A stretch of 64,000 bases of DNA from Rhizobium sp. JAB6. GTDB lineage: Bacteria; Pseudomonadota; Alphaproteobacteria; Rhizobiales; Rhizobiaceae. The stretch is from NCBI RefSeq assembly GCF_003024605.1, contig NZ_PYJQ01000001.1, positions 343,001 through 407,000 of the forward strand, written 5' to 3'. A program made the position numbers and the translations under genes. The notes beneath the pieces were generated by a model. That model searched no databases. It worked only from the letters and a program-made list of their open reading frames with translations, and was not told the origin of the DNA. Below, in pieces: positions 35,475 to 44,677 of the stretch (position 1 is its first letter; every line of letters starts with the position of its first letter).

Positions 35475-36116
35475 ATGACCGACGAAACAACAAAAACCGG
35501 ACCTGACGCCACGGCGGCCGACACGTCAGCGGATTTCGCGCAGGATGCTGCGGAAACCATTGATGCGGCTCAGCCGTCTCAGCCGGATCCGGTTGAGCTG
35601 CTGAAGGCCGAGAACGGCGAACTGCGTGATCGCTACCTTCGCCTCGCTGCCGAGATGGACAACCTCCGTCGCCGCACCGAGCGCGATGTGAAGGATGCTA
35701 AGTCCTATTCCGTGGCAAGCTTTGCCCGCGACATGCTCAGCGTGGCCGACAATCTGCGCCGCACCCTGGATGCCATTCCGGCCGGTGCCCGTGCGGGCGC
35801 GGACGCCGGCCTGAAGACGCTGATCGAAGGCGTGGAGATGACCGAGCGCTCCATGCTCTCGGCCCTCGAGCGTCACGGCGTACGCCAGCTCGAGCCGGTC
35901 GGGCAGAAGTTCGATCCCAATTTCCATCAGGCCATGTTCGAAGTGCCGAATCCCGAGGTCCCGAACAACACGGTCGTCCAGGTCGTGCAGGCCGGTTTCG
36001 TCATCGGCGACCGCGTTCTGCGCCCGGCCATGGTCGGCGTTGCCAAGGGTGGCCCGAAGATCGTCGAAAATGCCGAGCAGGGCGCCAACAGCCCGCTGGA
36101 TGAAAAGGACGCCTGA
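35475..36116 (+). CDS. grpE: Nucleotide exchange factor GrpE
   Basis: Releases ADP from DnaK. In 213 residues: acidic disordered N-terminus (about 1-45), long coiled coil ([27 protein letters not shown]), the hinge region, and the C-terminal beta domain with [16 protein letters not shown] and [19 protein letters not shown]. The start at 35475 is the first ATG that fits; the frame upstream to 35346 has no family resemblance. Followed by a strong terminator. Confidence 0.95.
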   Translation: MTDETTKTGPDATAADTSADFAQDAAETIDAAQPSQPDPVELLKAENGELRDRYLRLAAEMDNLRRRTERDVKDAKSYSVASFARDMLSVADNLRRTLDAIPAGARAGADAGLKTLIEGVEMTERSMLSALERHGVRQLEPVGQKFDPNFHQAMFEVPNPEVPNNTVVQVVQAGFVIGDRVLRPAMVGVAKGGPKIVENAEQGANSPLDEKDA

Positions 36117-36154
36117 TTTTTAAGGCCCCGATTTTTAAGGCATGGTTAAAAAAT

Positions 36155-36193
36155 AAGAGCCGGACGATCTCAGATCGTCCGGCTCTTGTTTTT
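36155..36193 (+). terminator. Rho-independent terminator of grpE
   Basis: AAGAGCCGGACGAT (36155-36168) pairs fully with ATCGTCCGGCTCTT (36174-36187), followed by GTTTTT. With an A-run on the other flank it may also work for the convergent ptsN. Confidence 0.92.
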
Positions 36194-36219
36194 GCCTTGG
36201 TCCGATGCGATCCAATCCG

Positions 36220-36684
36220 TCAGGCGGCGTTCGATGCCTGCTCTTCGTTGAGGAATGCGTAAATGGCAGAGGCGGAATCGGTGGCGCGCAGCTTCGCAAC
36301 CAGATCCTGGTCTCGCAAAACGCGGGCGATGCGGGAGAGTGCCTTCAGGTGGTCGGCGCCGGCGCCTTCGGGCGCGAGAAGCAAAAAGACAAGATCGACA
36401 GGCTGGTCGTCCAGTGCCTCGAAATCGACAGGCGCTTCGAGACGCGCGAAAATACCGACGATGGATTTGATGCTGGCAAGTTTGCCGTGCGGAATGGCGA
36501 TGCCGTTGCCGACGCCGGTGGAGCCCAGGCGCTCGCGCTGCAGCACGACGTCGAAAATTTCGCGCTCGGGCAATCCGGTCAGCTTGGAAGCTTTGGCGGC
36601 CAGCTCCTGAAGCAGTTGTTTTTTGGAATTTGCCTTCAAGGCGGGGATGATCGCATCTTGCTGTAGCAAATCTGCCAATGCCAT
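36220..36684 (-). CDS. ptsN: Nitrogen-regulatory PTS IIA protein (PtsN)
   Basis: IIA(Ntr) phosphoacceptor of the regulatory PTS (PtsP-NPr-PtsN), 154 residues. The phosphorylated histidine is His66 in GNGIAIPHGKL. PVDLVFLLLAPEGAGADHLKALS is the other family block. It follows hpf after 88 bases, in the conserved rpoN / hpf / ptsN order, and links carbon/nitrogen state to transport and potassium control in rhizobia. Confidence 0.96.
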   Translation of the reverse strand: MALADLLQQDAIIPALKANSKKQLLQELAAKASKLTGLPEREIFDVVLQRERLGSTGVGNGIAIPHGKLASIKSIVGIFARLEAPVDFEALDDQPVDLVFLLLAPEGAGADHLKALSRIARVLRDQDLVAKLRATDSASAIYAFLNEEQASNAA

Positions 36685-36772
36685 TCTCTTTATCCTTCGT
36701 GTCGCCGAGAACCGATGACGGGCAAGCGGCGGCCAGCTGCGATGATGCGCAGCCGCCGCTTATCTTCCATTC

Positions 36773-37348
36773 TCAGCCTTTGATATTGGCCGCGTCGATC
36801 CAGCCAATGTTACCGTCCTGACGGCGGTAGACGATGTTCAAGTGTTCGTTGCCGGGGCTGCGGAAGAGCAGCAGCGGCTCGTCGGTCATATCGAGCGCCA
36901 TCACGGCAGTCGCCACCGACATGGTCTTCAGTTGCTTCGTGCTTTCCGCGACGATCGCCGGCGCGAAATCGGAAGGAACCTCCTCATCGTCATCCGGAAC
37001 GCCGTCCATGACGGTATAGGCGACTTCCGCCTGCCCGTTCACATGGTTACCGGCCTGATGGTCCTTGAGTTTGCGTTTGTAACGGCGCAGGCGCTTTTCG
37101 ATGCGCTCGGATGCTGCGTCGAAAGCAAGCTGCGGGTCCATGGCTTCGCCGGCAGCATGCAGGACGACACCGCTATCGAGATGAAGCTTGCAATCGGCCG
37201 CAAAGCGCGAACTGGACTTCTGCACAGTTACCTGACCCGAATACCCCCCGTCGAAGTATTTGGTCACGGCCATACCGATCTGGTCCTCTATCCGCTGGCG
37301 GAAGGAGTCACCAATTTCCATATGTTTACCGGAGACACGCACACTCAT
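36773..37348 (-). CDS. hpf: Ribosome hibernation promoting factor, long form
   Basis: A 191-residue protein with the N-terminal HPF/YfiA domain (MSVRVSGKHMEIGDSFRQRI; RYKRKLKDH basic patch near residue 90) and a C-terminal dimerisation domain (ALDMTDEPLLLFRSPGNEHLNIVYRRQDGNIGWID). The long form pairs 70S ribosomes into 100S dimers in stationary phase. It lies between rpoN and ptsN. Confidence 0.94.
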   Translation of the reverse strand: MSVRVSGKHMEIGDSFRQRIEDQIGMAVTKYFDGGYSGQVTVQKSSSRFAADCKLHLDSGVVLHAAGEAMDPQLAFDAASERIEKRLRRYKRKLKDHQAGNHVNGQAEVAYTVMDGVPDDDEEVPSDFAPAIVAESTKQLKTMSVATAVMALDMTDEPLLLFRSPGNEHLNIVYRRQDGNIGWIDAANIKG

Positions 37349-37598
37349 GGAGTTTCCCTTCTTGTAGTGGTTATTGCGCGTATCAGTTTACGCCAAGCCT
37401 CAAGCTCATCCAAGCACTTCACGCAGTCAAAGGCAAATTGCGTATATCGACCGCCTTTTGGATGGTGGGGATAAGTTTCATGGTCGTGCTGTCCTGCAGC
37501 GATTGCGGCGGGCTTCTAGCCCTGCCACATCGGAAAGTCAACTGCGTCTTAACGGACTGTTAGGAGTTCAGCAGCCTGCGGTTGAGAGGTGCCATCCG

Positions 37599-39158
37599 TC
37601 AGAAACCGGAAACTTTGGCCAGCGCGCGCTTCTCCCGGCGCCGCTGCACGGAAGAGGGGATGTTCATGGCTTCGCGGTATTTTGCAACCGTGCGGCGAGC
37701 AAGCTCTATTCCGTTCTTCTTCAGCGTATCGACGATATCGTCGTCGGAGAGCACCGCATCCGGGCTTTCGTTCGTGATCAGCAGGCGGATCTTGTGACGT
37801 ACGGCTTCGGCGGAATGGCTGTCGCCGCCCTCGACGGCGCCGATCGAAACCGTGAAGAAATATTTGAGTTCGAACAGACCGCGCGGCGTCAGCATGTATT
37901 TGTTCGAGGTCACGCGGCTTACCGTCGATTCATGCATCTTGATGGCGTCTGCCACGGTTTTCAGGTTGAGCGGCCGTAAATGGTCGACGCCGTACAGCAG
38001 GAACGCGTCCTGTTGGCGCACGATCTCGCTTGCCACTTTCATGATCGTCTTGGCGCGCTGATCCAGGCTGCGGGTCAGCCAATTGGCATTCTGCAGGCAT
38101 TCCGACAGGAAGGCGTGGTCCTGGCTGGTCTTTGAGACGGAGGCGAAATAGGATTGGCTCACCAGCACCCGCGGCAGCGCATCGGGATTGAGCTCCACCA
38201 GCCAGCTCCCGTCCGCGGAAGGCCGCACGACGATATCGGGCATGATCGCCTCCGATATCTCGGTTTCGAAACCGCTGCCGGGCTTGGGATTGAGCTGGCG
38301 GATTTCCGCCATCATGTCGAGCAGGTCTTCCTCGTCGACACCGCAGAGCCGCTTCAGCGTCGCAAAATCGCGCCGCGCGAGCAGTTCGAGATTGTCGATC
38401 AGCCGCTCCATGGCGGGATCGTAGCGATCCTTCTGCCGAAGCTGGATTGCCAGGCATTCGCTGAGGCAGCGGGCAAACACACCGGGAGGATCGAGCTGCT
38501 GAAGGGTGCCCAGTACCCGTTCCACATCGGCAAGCGTCGAGCCGAGCCGTTCGGCCGTTTCGTCGAGGTCGGCGCGCAAATAGCCGGTGTCGTCGAGCTG
38601 GTCGACCAGATGCTGGGCAATCAGCCGGTCTCCCATGGCGGGAAGCGAAAAGGGGATCTGTTCGTTGAGATGATCGCGCAGCGACACTTGGCCGGCGACG
38701 AAGTCGTCAAGATCGTAACCCTCGCCAGCTTCGCCCCCCGGCATGGACTTCCATTGGCTGAGCAGTTCCGGCGCATCGGCGCGCTGCGGGCTGCCGTCGT
38801 CGGGAAAGACATCGCCGAAATTGGTGTCGAGTTCGTCGCTCAGCCGGTTTGCATTGCCGGTATTGTCGCTCTCGTACCAGTCGCTCGCAAGGTCGCCGGC
38901 ATTGCGGTCCGAGCCATCTTCGCCATGGGTTTCCTCCATGGCCTCGAAGCGTTCGTCCTTCGGCTCGCGATCGCCGACGCTGCCTAGATCCTCGTCATTT
39001 GACGCAAATTCCAGCAGCGGATTCTTTTCGACCTCCTGCGCGATGAATTGGGTGAGCTCGAAATGCGTCATCTGCAGCAACTGAATGGATTGCATCAGTT
39101 GCGGTGTCATCACCAGGCTCTGGCTTTGGCGCAGGAAAAGATTGGCCGATAGTGCCAT
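37599..39158 (-). CDS. rpoN: RNA polymerase sigma-54 factor
   Basis: A 519-residue sigma-54, needed for nitrogen assimilation, C4-dicarboxylate transport and nif genes in rhizobia. Region I is LRQSQSLVMTPQLMQSIQLLQ (Gln/Leu rich), followed by an acidic region II (about 55-120), the core-binding domain, the HTH near 390-410, and the RpoN box ARRTVAKYREAM near the end. Translation start ATG 39158; 195 bases separate it from the lptB stop upstream. Confidence 0.97.
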   Translation of the reverse strand: MALSANLFLRQSQSLVMTPQLMQSIQLLQMTHFELTQFIAQEVEKNPLLEFASNDEDLGSVGDREPKDERFEAMEETHGEDGSDRNAGDLASDWYESDNTGNANRLSDELDTNFGDVFPDDGSPQRADAPELLSQWKSMPGGEAGEGYDLDDFVAGQVSLRDHLNEQIPFSLPAMGDRLIAQHLVDQLDDTGYLRADLDETAERLGSTLADVERVLGTLQQLDPPGVFARCLSECLAIQLRQKDRYDPAMERLIDNLELLARRDFATLKRLCGVDEEDLLDMMAEIRQLNPKPGSGFETEISEAIMPDIVVRPSADGSWLVELNPDALPRVLVSQSYFASVSKTSQDHAFLSECLQNANWLTRSLDQRAKTIMKVASEIVRQQDAFLLYGVDHLRPLNLKTVADAIKMHESTVSRVTSNKYMLTPRGLFELKYFFTVSIGAVEGGDSHSAEAVRHKIRLLITNESPDAVLSDDDIVDTLKKNGIELARRTVAKYREAMNIPSSVQRRREKRALAKVSGF

Positions 39159-39353
39159 GGCGGACGCGGGACTCCCCTTGAACTCCTCGGGAATCCGCGT
39201 CTCTTATCACTAAAATTCTCGCGAAATTCCAACTGGCCCAAAAATTGCTTTTTTATTGGATTTGGTCAAGCGGAACTGTGAAGTCGAAGTAAATTTCCGG
39301 CACGCCGCAGCATCCGCTAATATTGGCGGACAAGAAGATGGCATTTCAGCCTA

Positions 39354-40166
39354 TCAGAGGCTGAAATTGTCACCCAGATACAGCTTGCGTACTTCAGGAT
39401 TGCTGACGATGTCGTTCGCCCGGCCATGGGTCAGCACCTCACCCGCATGGATGATATAGGCACGATCGATCAGGCCGAGCGTTTCGCGAACATTGTGGTC
39501 CGTGATCAGAACGCCGATGCCGCGTGCCGTCAGATGATGCACGAGGTTCTGAATATCCGCGACCGAAATCGGATCGACGCCGGCAAAAGGCTCGTCCAGC
39601 AGCATGAAAGTCGGATCTGTCGCCAGTGCGCGGGCGATTTCGAGGCGGCGCCGTTCACCGCCCGACAGAGCGATCGCCGGCATGGTGCGCAGATTGCGGA
39701 TGTGGAACTCTTCCAGCAATTCGTCGATCTTGCGCTCCCGTTTCGTCTTGTCCTTTTCATGGACCTCGAGCACGGCGCGGATGTTTTCTTCCACGGTCAG
39801 GCCGCGGAAGATCGAGGCTTCCTGCGGCAGGTAGCCGACGCCGAGCCGCGCGCGGCGGTACATCGGCATCGACGTAACATTGTTGCCGTCGATCTCGATC
39901 GTGCCCTCGTCGACCGGCACCAGCCCGGTGATCATGTAGAAACAGGTCGTCTTGCCGGCCCCGTTAGGCCCGAGCAGCCCGACAGCCTCGCCACGCCGTA
40001 CCACCAGCGAAACGCCATTTACGACGCGGCGCCTGCCGTAGGTCTTGGTGAGGCCACGGGCGATCAGCGTGCCCTTGTAGCGTGCCTTGTCGGCAGCCGG
40101 TGCGCCGGATGCCGCAGAAGACGGCCCGGGCACGCCGGGCAAGGTGGAAGTTGTCGATGTCGTCAC
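39354..40166 (-). CDS. lptB: LPS export ABC transporter ATP-binding protein
   Basis: Cytoplasmic ATPase that drives lipopolysaccharide extraction with LptFG. Walker A GPNGAGKTTCFY, Q-loop GYLPQEASIF, signature LSGGERRRLEIARAL, Walker B FMLLDEPFAGVDP and the LptB-specific C-terminus KLYLGDNFSL are all present. The start is uncertain: the first family-like codon is GTG 40166, 13 bases after the lptA stop, giving 270 residues with a Ser/Pro-rich N-terminus. The ATG at 40313 lies inside lptA and reads its shadow. Confidence 0.9.
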   Translation of the reverse strand: MTTSTTSTLPGVPGPSSAASGAPAADKARYKGTLIARGLTKTYGRRRVVNGVSLVVRRGEAVGLLGPNGAGKTTCFYMITGLVPVDEGTIEIDGNNVTSMPMYRRARLGVGYLPQEASIFRGLTVEENIRAVLEVHEKDKTKRERKIDELLEEFHIRNLRTMPAIALSGGERRRLEIARALATDPTFMLLDEPFAGVDPISVADIQNLVHHLTARGIGVLITDHNVRETLGLIDRAYIIHAGEVLTHGRANDIVSNPEVRKLYLGDNFSL

Positions 40167-40179
40167 GAGGGGGCCGGTA

Positions 40180-40830
40180 TCAGTTTTTCTTTTGTTGTTG
40201 CTGAACTTGCTGCGACTTCGGATCGAGCTGGATCTGGACGCGGCCGCCACAGGAATCCAGCTGGGCTTCGCCCGTTGCCATATGCACGGTAAGCTGGCAG
40301 CCGGTGAAAACATTCGGCCCGTCGGTCAGAACCACCTTCTTGCCCTTGAGGATGGCAAGCTGGTTGGTCATGTCGAAGGAGCCGTCCTCCGCCGTCGCCG
40401 TCTGCGTTCCGGAAACGAGGTAAACCTTGTCGGTGACCAGAATGTGGTCGATGTTGGCATCGCCGGACACCAGCGACTGGTTCTGTTCCTTGGCGGCCTT
40501 GGCGACCGGATTGTCGGATTGCTTGGCGTCACCCGCCTGCTTCTTCTTGTAGAAGACCGTCATCTTGCCGGCCTGCATGGTCGTCGTGCCCTGCACAACC
40601 TTGACGTTGCCGGTGAAGACGGCCTGGCTTTCCTGGTCATGGATCTCAAGCTTGTCGCTTTCGATCTGGATCGGCTGATCCTTGGAAAGGGCAAGACCCG
40701 GCATCGAACTGGTCGTCGACTGCGCGCCGGCGTCAGCGGCGGCGAAGAAGGCGACCGCGCCAAAAGCGCAGAGAAGGCCGACCTTGCGCAAGCCGGAATT
40801 GAAAATTGAATTAGGCCAATACTTTATCAT
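40180..40830 (-). CDS. lptA: Lipopolysaccharide transport periplasmic protein LptA
   Basis: A 216-residue OstA-domain protein that bridges LptC and LptD across the periplasm. It has a signal peptide (GLLCAFGAVAFFAAADAGAQ), then the OstA repeat start PIQIESDKLEIHDQESQAVFTGNV, AGKMTVFYKK, DKVYLVSG and VVLTDGPNVFTGCQLTVHMATGEA. The C-terminus is Gln-rich. ATGA overlap with lptC shows coupled translation. Confidence 0.92.
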   Translation of the reverse strand: MIKYWPNSIFNSGLRKVGLLCAFGAVAFFAAADAGAQSTTSSMPGLALSKDQPIQIESDKLEIHDQESQAVFTGNVKVVQGTTTMQAGKMTVFYKKKQAGDAKQSDNPVAKAAKEQNQSLVSGDANIDHILVTDKVYLVSGTQTATAEDGSFDMTNQLAILKGKKVVLTDGPNVFTGCQLTVHMATGEAQLDSCGGRVQIQLDPKSQQVQQQQKKN

Positions 40831-41513
40831 GAACCGCCCGGCTTCTGTTGGCTATCTGAATTATGGAGAGTGGCAGGTTCGATGTTCATCCGAACCTGCC
40901 CGTTGAATTCGATTACGCTTCCTTTATCCGTCATCTTGAGCGAACGCGCAACAACCGACATACCGCCCCGGTTGATTGCAACCTGATCCTGGCTGGAAAG
41001 GTCTCCCTTCTTCACGTCCAGGAAGGCGGTCTTGAATTCGGCGCGCAGGCCATTGTCCATGATGATGGTAAAGGGTTCGGTAAGCTTCAGCGTATCGGCC
41101 TGGCGATCGAAATCCGCGCTTTGGGCCGTGACGTGGGCGATCACATCCGTATTGACCGGCATGGAAGCCTTGATGGTCTTGAGCGTGATCATGTTCGGGT
41201 TCCTGATATCCTGCAGCGCCTTTTCGGCGAGCAGCGAATAGCTGATGCCGTCCTTGTTGCGACCGGAGATGGCAGGGCGTTGCATGACCACCTTGCCATC
41301 CTCGATCTTGGCATCCTCGATCTGGATATCGGCCGGTAGATAGGCGCGGATGACCGAGACGATTATAAAGAGGAGCGAGATGACGGCGGCGGCAAGCGGC
41401 AGCAGCACTCTGAGCCGCTTCACGCGGTTGGAGTGGAAAATCGCGTCTTTATACGCGTTCCGTTCCGGCACCGAGCGCATTGCCTCGCCGGGGGGCTCGA
41501 TCGTATTGAGCAT
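40827..41513 (-). CDS. lptC: LPS export protein LptC
   Basis: A 228-residue bitopic inner-membrane protein. One membrane helix (VLLPLAAAVISLLFIIVSVI, about 36-55) is followed by the periplasmic OstA-like jellyroll, with EDAKIEDGKVVMQRPAISG and TEPFTIIMDNGLRAE. First gene of lptC-lptA-lptB. Confidence 0.9.
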   Translation of the reverse strand: MLNTIEPPGEAMRSVPERNAYKDAIFHSNRVKRLRVLLPLAAAVISLLFIIVSVIRAYLPADIQIEDAKIEDGKVVMQRPAISGRNKDGISYSLLAEKALQDIRNPNMITLKTIKASMPVNTDVIAHVTAQSADFDRQADTLKLTEPFTIIMDNGLRAEFKTAFLDVKKGDLSSQDQVAINRGGMSVVARSLKMTDKGSVIEFNGQVRMNIEPATLHNSDSQQKPGGS

Positions 41514-41837
41514 GCAACAGGTCCGTCTTCTATGATCCGGAAAACCGCATTCACGCTATGCGAGGCTGTGCCAAAAAGCCTATCGGATCGTTTCGCATTA
41601 TTGCACTGGCTTGCCAATATGCATTTTTTCCTGCTCTGGGCGAATATTAGCAGAAAAATATGCCATAGGCCGGTTTCATCAGATCAGGCGATGTCCTATC
41701 TGATGAACGACAAAGCGACGTCCCGCCGACGACATCGAAAACGGGAAACGCTTTTCTCTGAGGATTGTGCCCGTTTCAAGGTGTCATACATCCGGTTTAT
41801 AGCGCTTTCAATTTGTTGCGGGGAGAAATAAGGCGTG
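41514..41837. other. Divergent gap between lptC and sppA
   Basis: 324 bases with no gene. It should hold the lptC promoter (minus) and the sppA promoter (plus). It contains an inverted repeat TTCATCAGAT (41675-41684) / ATCTGATGAA (41698-41707) with a 13-base spacer, possibly an operator. Nothing else recognised. Confidence 0.5.
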
Positions 41838-42794
41838 ATGGACAGTTCTGCAATCGCGGATCGGCGACAATTGCGCCGCAAGCTCGGTTTCTGGCGCATT
41901 GTTGCCGTTTTGCTCCTGGTGGCACTGGGCTTTGCGTTTTATCGCTTCGTTTCCGCCGATCTGTCCGATGCGCGCGGCCCGCAGATCGCCCGCGTCAAGA
42001 TATCGGGGCTCATCCAGGACGATCCCGAGCTTTTGGAACGGCTGAAGAAGATCCGCGACAATGACCAGGTCAAAGCGCTGATCGTGTCGATCTCCTCGAC
42101 GGGCGGAACGACCTATGGCGGCGAACGGATATTCAAGGCGATCCGCGCTGTCGCCGCCAAGAAGCCGGTCGTGTCGGATATTCGCACCGTTGCAGCCTCG
42201 GCCGGCTACATGATCGCGACGGCCGGCGACGATATCGTTGCGGGAGATACCTCCATCACGGGGTCGATCGGCGTCATCTTCCAGTATCCGCAGGTCAAGG
42301 ACCTGCTCGACAAGGTCGGCGTTTCCCTGGATGAGATCAAGTCGGCTCCGCTGAAGGCCGAACCGTCGCCGTTCCATCCCGCCAGCGAAGACGCCAAGAA
42401 CATGATCCGCAACATGGTCATGGACAGCTACGCCTGGTTCGTGGATCTGGTTGCCGAGCGCCGCAAGCTGCCGCGCGACCAAGTGCTGAAGCTTGCCGAC
42501 GGCAGCATCTTCACCGGCCGCCAGGCGCTGCAGAACAAGCTGGTCGACACACTCGGGGGCGAGGACGAAATCCTTGCCTATCTCGAAACGCGCAAGGTCA
42601 AGAAGGACCTGCCGATCGTCGACTGGAAGCCGGAGGACAAAACTTCGTTCTTCTTTTGGCCGGGTGCCGCTTCCTGGTTGCTAAATCGCCTCGGTTATGA
42701 TGATTTTATCAAAGGAGAGAGCCTTCAGAAAATCATGAGCGATAAGTTGTTTCTTGACGGCCTGCTTTCTGTTTGGCAGGGTGCAGGCAATTGA
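41838..42794 (+). CDS. sppA: Signal peptide peptidase SppA (S49 family)
   Basis: Membrane-anchored serine protease that degrades cleaved signal peptides. About 318 residues, the short single-domain form: one N-terminal membrane helix (IVAVLLLVALGFAFYRFV), ISSTGGTTYGGE, the Ser nucleophile in TVAASAGYMIATAGD, and the probable general-base Lys in SAPLKAEPSPF. ATG 41838 directly follows a GTG; GGGGAGAAATAAGG lies upstream. ihfB follows after 26 bases. Confidence 0.92.
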   Translation: MDSSAIADRRQLRRKLGFWRIVAVLLLVALGFAFYRFVSADLSDARGPQIARVKISGLIQDDPELLERLKKIRDNDQVKALIVSISSTGGTTYGGERIFKAIRAVAAKKPVVSDIRTVAASAGYMIATAGDDIVAGDTSITGSIGVIFQYPQVKDLLDKVGVSLDEIKSAPLKAEPSPFHPASEDAKNMIRNMVMDSYAWFVDLVAERRKLPRDQVLKLADGSIFTGRQALQNKLVDTLGGEDEILAYLETRKVKKDLPIVDWKPEDKTSFFFWPGAASWLLNRLGYDDFIKGESLQKIMSDKLFLDGLLSVWQGAGN

Positions 42795-42820
42795 TAAATC
42801 AATGATTTAAGGGGATAGCT

Positions 42821-43129
42821 GTGATCAAGTCGGAACTGGTGCAGATTGTTGCCGCCCGCAACCCGCATCTCTATCACCGCGACGTCGAAAATATCGTCAA
42901 TGCTGTCTTGGATGAGATCACCGATGCGCTCGCAGCGGGAAACCGGGTTGAGCTTCGCGGCTTCGGTGCCTTTTCCGTCAAGAACCGGCCTTCACGCTCC
43001 GGTCGCAACCCACGCACCGGCGATACCGTCTTCGTCGAGGAAAAATGGGTTCCCTTCTTCAAGACCGGCAAGGAATTGCGCGAGCGCCTGAATCCGGGCG
43101 CCGGCGACGACGAGGAAGACGACAATTGA
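42821..43129 (+). CDS. ihfB: Integration host factor subunit beta
   Basis: A 102-residue HU/IHF DNA-bending protein with GTG start (AAGGGGATAGCTGTG). It has [22 protein letters not shown], the [21 protein letters not shown] beta-arm containing the intercalating Pro, and [16 protein letters not shown], which is beta-subunit type. The acidic C-tail GDDEEDDN is longer than in E. coli. Works with the alpha subunit encoded elsewhere. Confidence 0.95.
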   Translation: MIKSELVQIVAARNPHLYHRDVENIVNAVLDEITDALAAGNRVELRGFGAFSVKNRPSRSGRNPRTGDTVFVEEKWVPFFKTGKELRERLNPGAGDDEEDDN

Positions 43130-43293
43130 TCACCGGCCGCTCGGCCGAATTCCTCAATGCTTCGACGGAAATAGTCATCGGACATGATTGTGCCGCGACG
43201 CGGTGGCACTTGAATTCAGCCGTCGCTTTTCTATTCTGCGACTGAAGGCGGCCTGAGTGCGATGCACGCGGCTGCGGATAAAGGAGCTGCGCA

Positions 43294-43626
43294 ATGGCCA
43301 AGAAGATCGTCAATCTGCTGATATTGCTGCCGCTCGGCATCATCCTCATCATATTCTGCGTCGCCAACAGGCAATCCGCGACCTTGGCCCTCAACCCCTT
43401 CCGTCCGGAGGATCAGGTGCTGTCGTTGAATGCGCCTCTGTTCGTGCTGCTGTTTGCGGCGCTGATCCTCGGCATGATAGTCGGTGCCGCGGTCACTTGG
43501 GTCAATCAGGGAAAGCACCGCAAGCGCGCTCGTAACCAGTCGCGGGAAGCGGTGCGCTGGCAGGCCGAGGCCGACAAGCATCGCACGCGCGCCGAAGAGA
43601 TCGCCGGGCAGCTGCCGTCAAAGTGA
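43294..43626 (+). CDS. LapA-family (DUF1049) membrane protein
   Basis: A 110-residue protein with two membrane helices (NLLILLPLGIILIIFCVANRQ and PLFVLLFAALILGMIVGAAV) and a basic cytoplasmic tail that reads as a short coiled coil (KRARNQSREAVRWQAEADKHR). E. coli LapA works with LapB in LPS assembly control; whether this member does is not known. It converges on the GNAT gene with a 9-base overlap. Confidence 0.83.
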   Translation: MAKKIVNLLILLPLGIILIIFCVANRQSATLALNPFRPEDQVLSLNAPLFVLLFAALILGMIVGAAVTWVNQGKHRKRARNQSREAVRWQAEADKHRTRAEEIAGQLPSK

Positions 43627-44076
43627 GGTGAGGTCGGCGAGCCGCATCTCTTTATAATCACCCTCCGGCGAGGCGCCATCGCCGATGATCTCGAAGCCCA
43701 GCATCCTGTAGAAGGCCATGGCGCGGATATTTTTGACGAGGCATTTCAGCCGGTAGCGGCGCCGTGGCCAATCCGGCAGTGCGGCAAGCAGTGCCTTGCC
43801 CGCGCCGCGGCCCTGGAAAGCCGGCAGGATGTAGAGCATGTGGATGAAGTCATCGGGCTCCCATATCGCAGCAAAGCCGGCAATCGTGCCATGTCCATCT
43901 TCGCAAACGAACAGGCGCTCGCCGTTCGTGTGAGTGGCGAAGTCTTCCAGTGCAAAACGATCGGGATCGACCCAGCGGAATGTCTCGCAGCGGACATGGA
44001 GATAAATCTCCGCGAGCGTCCGCATATCCTCTTCGCGTGCGGGTCGGATGGTCCATGTCGGAAATTTCGATGTCAT
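43618..44076 (-). CDS. GNAT-family N-acetyltransferase
   Basis: A 152-residue acetyl-CoA-dependent acyltransferase: WTIRPAREEDMRTLAEIYLHVR first strand/helix, HMLYILPAFQGRGAGKALL as the acetyl-CoA pyrophosphate loop (QGRGAG), and AMAFYRMLGFEIIGDGA as motif B. Substrate unknown. Confidence 0.88.
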   Translation of the reverse strand: MTSKFPTWTIRPAREEDMRTLAEIYLHVRCETFRWVDPDRFALEDFATHTNGERLFVCEDGHGTIAGFAAIWEPDDFIHMLYILPAFQGRGAGKALLAALPDWPRRRYRLKCLVKNIRAMAFYRMLGFEIIGDGASPEGDYKEMRLADLTSL

Positions 44077-44112
44077 GATCGACTATATGGGCGCCAGATA
44101 TGCGCTCGGCAA

Positions 44113-44565
44113 TCAGACGCCGGACTGACTGTTGATCGCCGCGGTGAAATCGGCAAAAAACTGCTGCGCCAGCTTTTTGGCGCTGGAATCGACCAACCGC
44201 GAGCCGAGCTGCGCGATCTTGCCGCCGACCTGCGCCTTGGCCTCATATTGCAGGATGGTCTCGCCGCCATCTTCCTTGAGCACGACGTCGGCGCCGCCCT
44301 TGGCGAAACCGGCAATCCCGCCCTTTCCTTCGCCCGATATCGTATAGCTTTCCGGCGCGTTGATGTTGGAAAGCTTGACCTCGCCATTGAAGGAGGCCGA
44401 AACCGGGCCGATCTTCAGTTTCACGGTCGCGGTCAGTTCCGTCGGCGAGATCCTTTCCAGGCTTTGGCAGCCCGGAATACATTGCTTGAGGATCTCCGGA
44501 TCGTTCAGCGCCGCCCATACCGCATCCCTGGGTGCTGCGATCCGCTCCTCGCCGGTCATGTCCAT
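44113..44565 (-). CDS. CoxG-like SRPBCC protein
   Basis: A 150-residue helix-grip protein of the carbon monoxide dehydrogenase subunit G (CoxG) family: ERIAAPRDAVWAALNDPEILKQ, IPGCQSLE, a GKGGIAGFAKGGADVVL turn and GGKIAQLGSRLVDSSAKKLAQQFF helix. CoxG helps anchor or mature molybdenum hydroxylases, but no cox genes are near, so the partner is unknown. Start 44565 has GGGAGG upstream; ATG 44604 has none. Confidence 0.83.
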   Translation of the reverse strand: MDMTGEERIAAPRDAVWAALNDPEILKQCIPGCQSLERISPTELTATVKLKIGPVSASFNGEVKLSNINAPESYTISGEGKGGIAGFAKGGADVVLKEDGGETILQYEAKAQVGGKIAQLGSRLVDSSAKKLAQQFFADFTAAINSQSGV

Positions 44566-44677
44566 GCGCAATCCTCCCAATGTGGCATTTTGTGCATGGA
44601 TCATCGCAGATCGGAAAGCGCTTTGCCAAGTGGCGACCAGATGCTATTTGCACGCACATATCAATTTTGAGACAAGC

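Noticed and set aside
36773..39158. Sigma-54 promoter (TGGCAC-N5-TTGC) near rpoN/ptsN
   Set aside because: No match with correct spacing in the gaps inspected.
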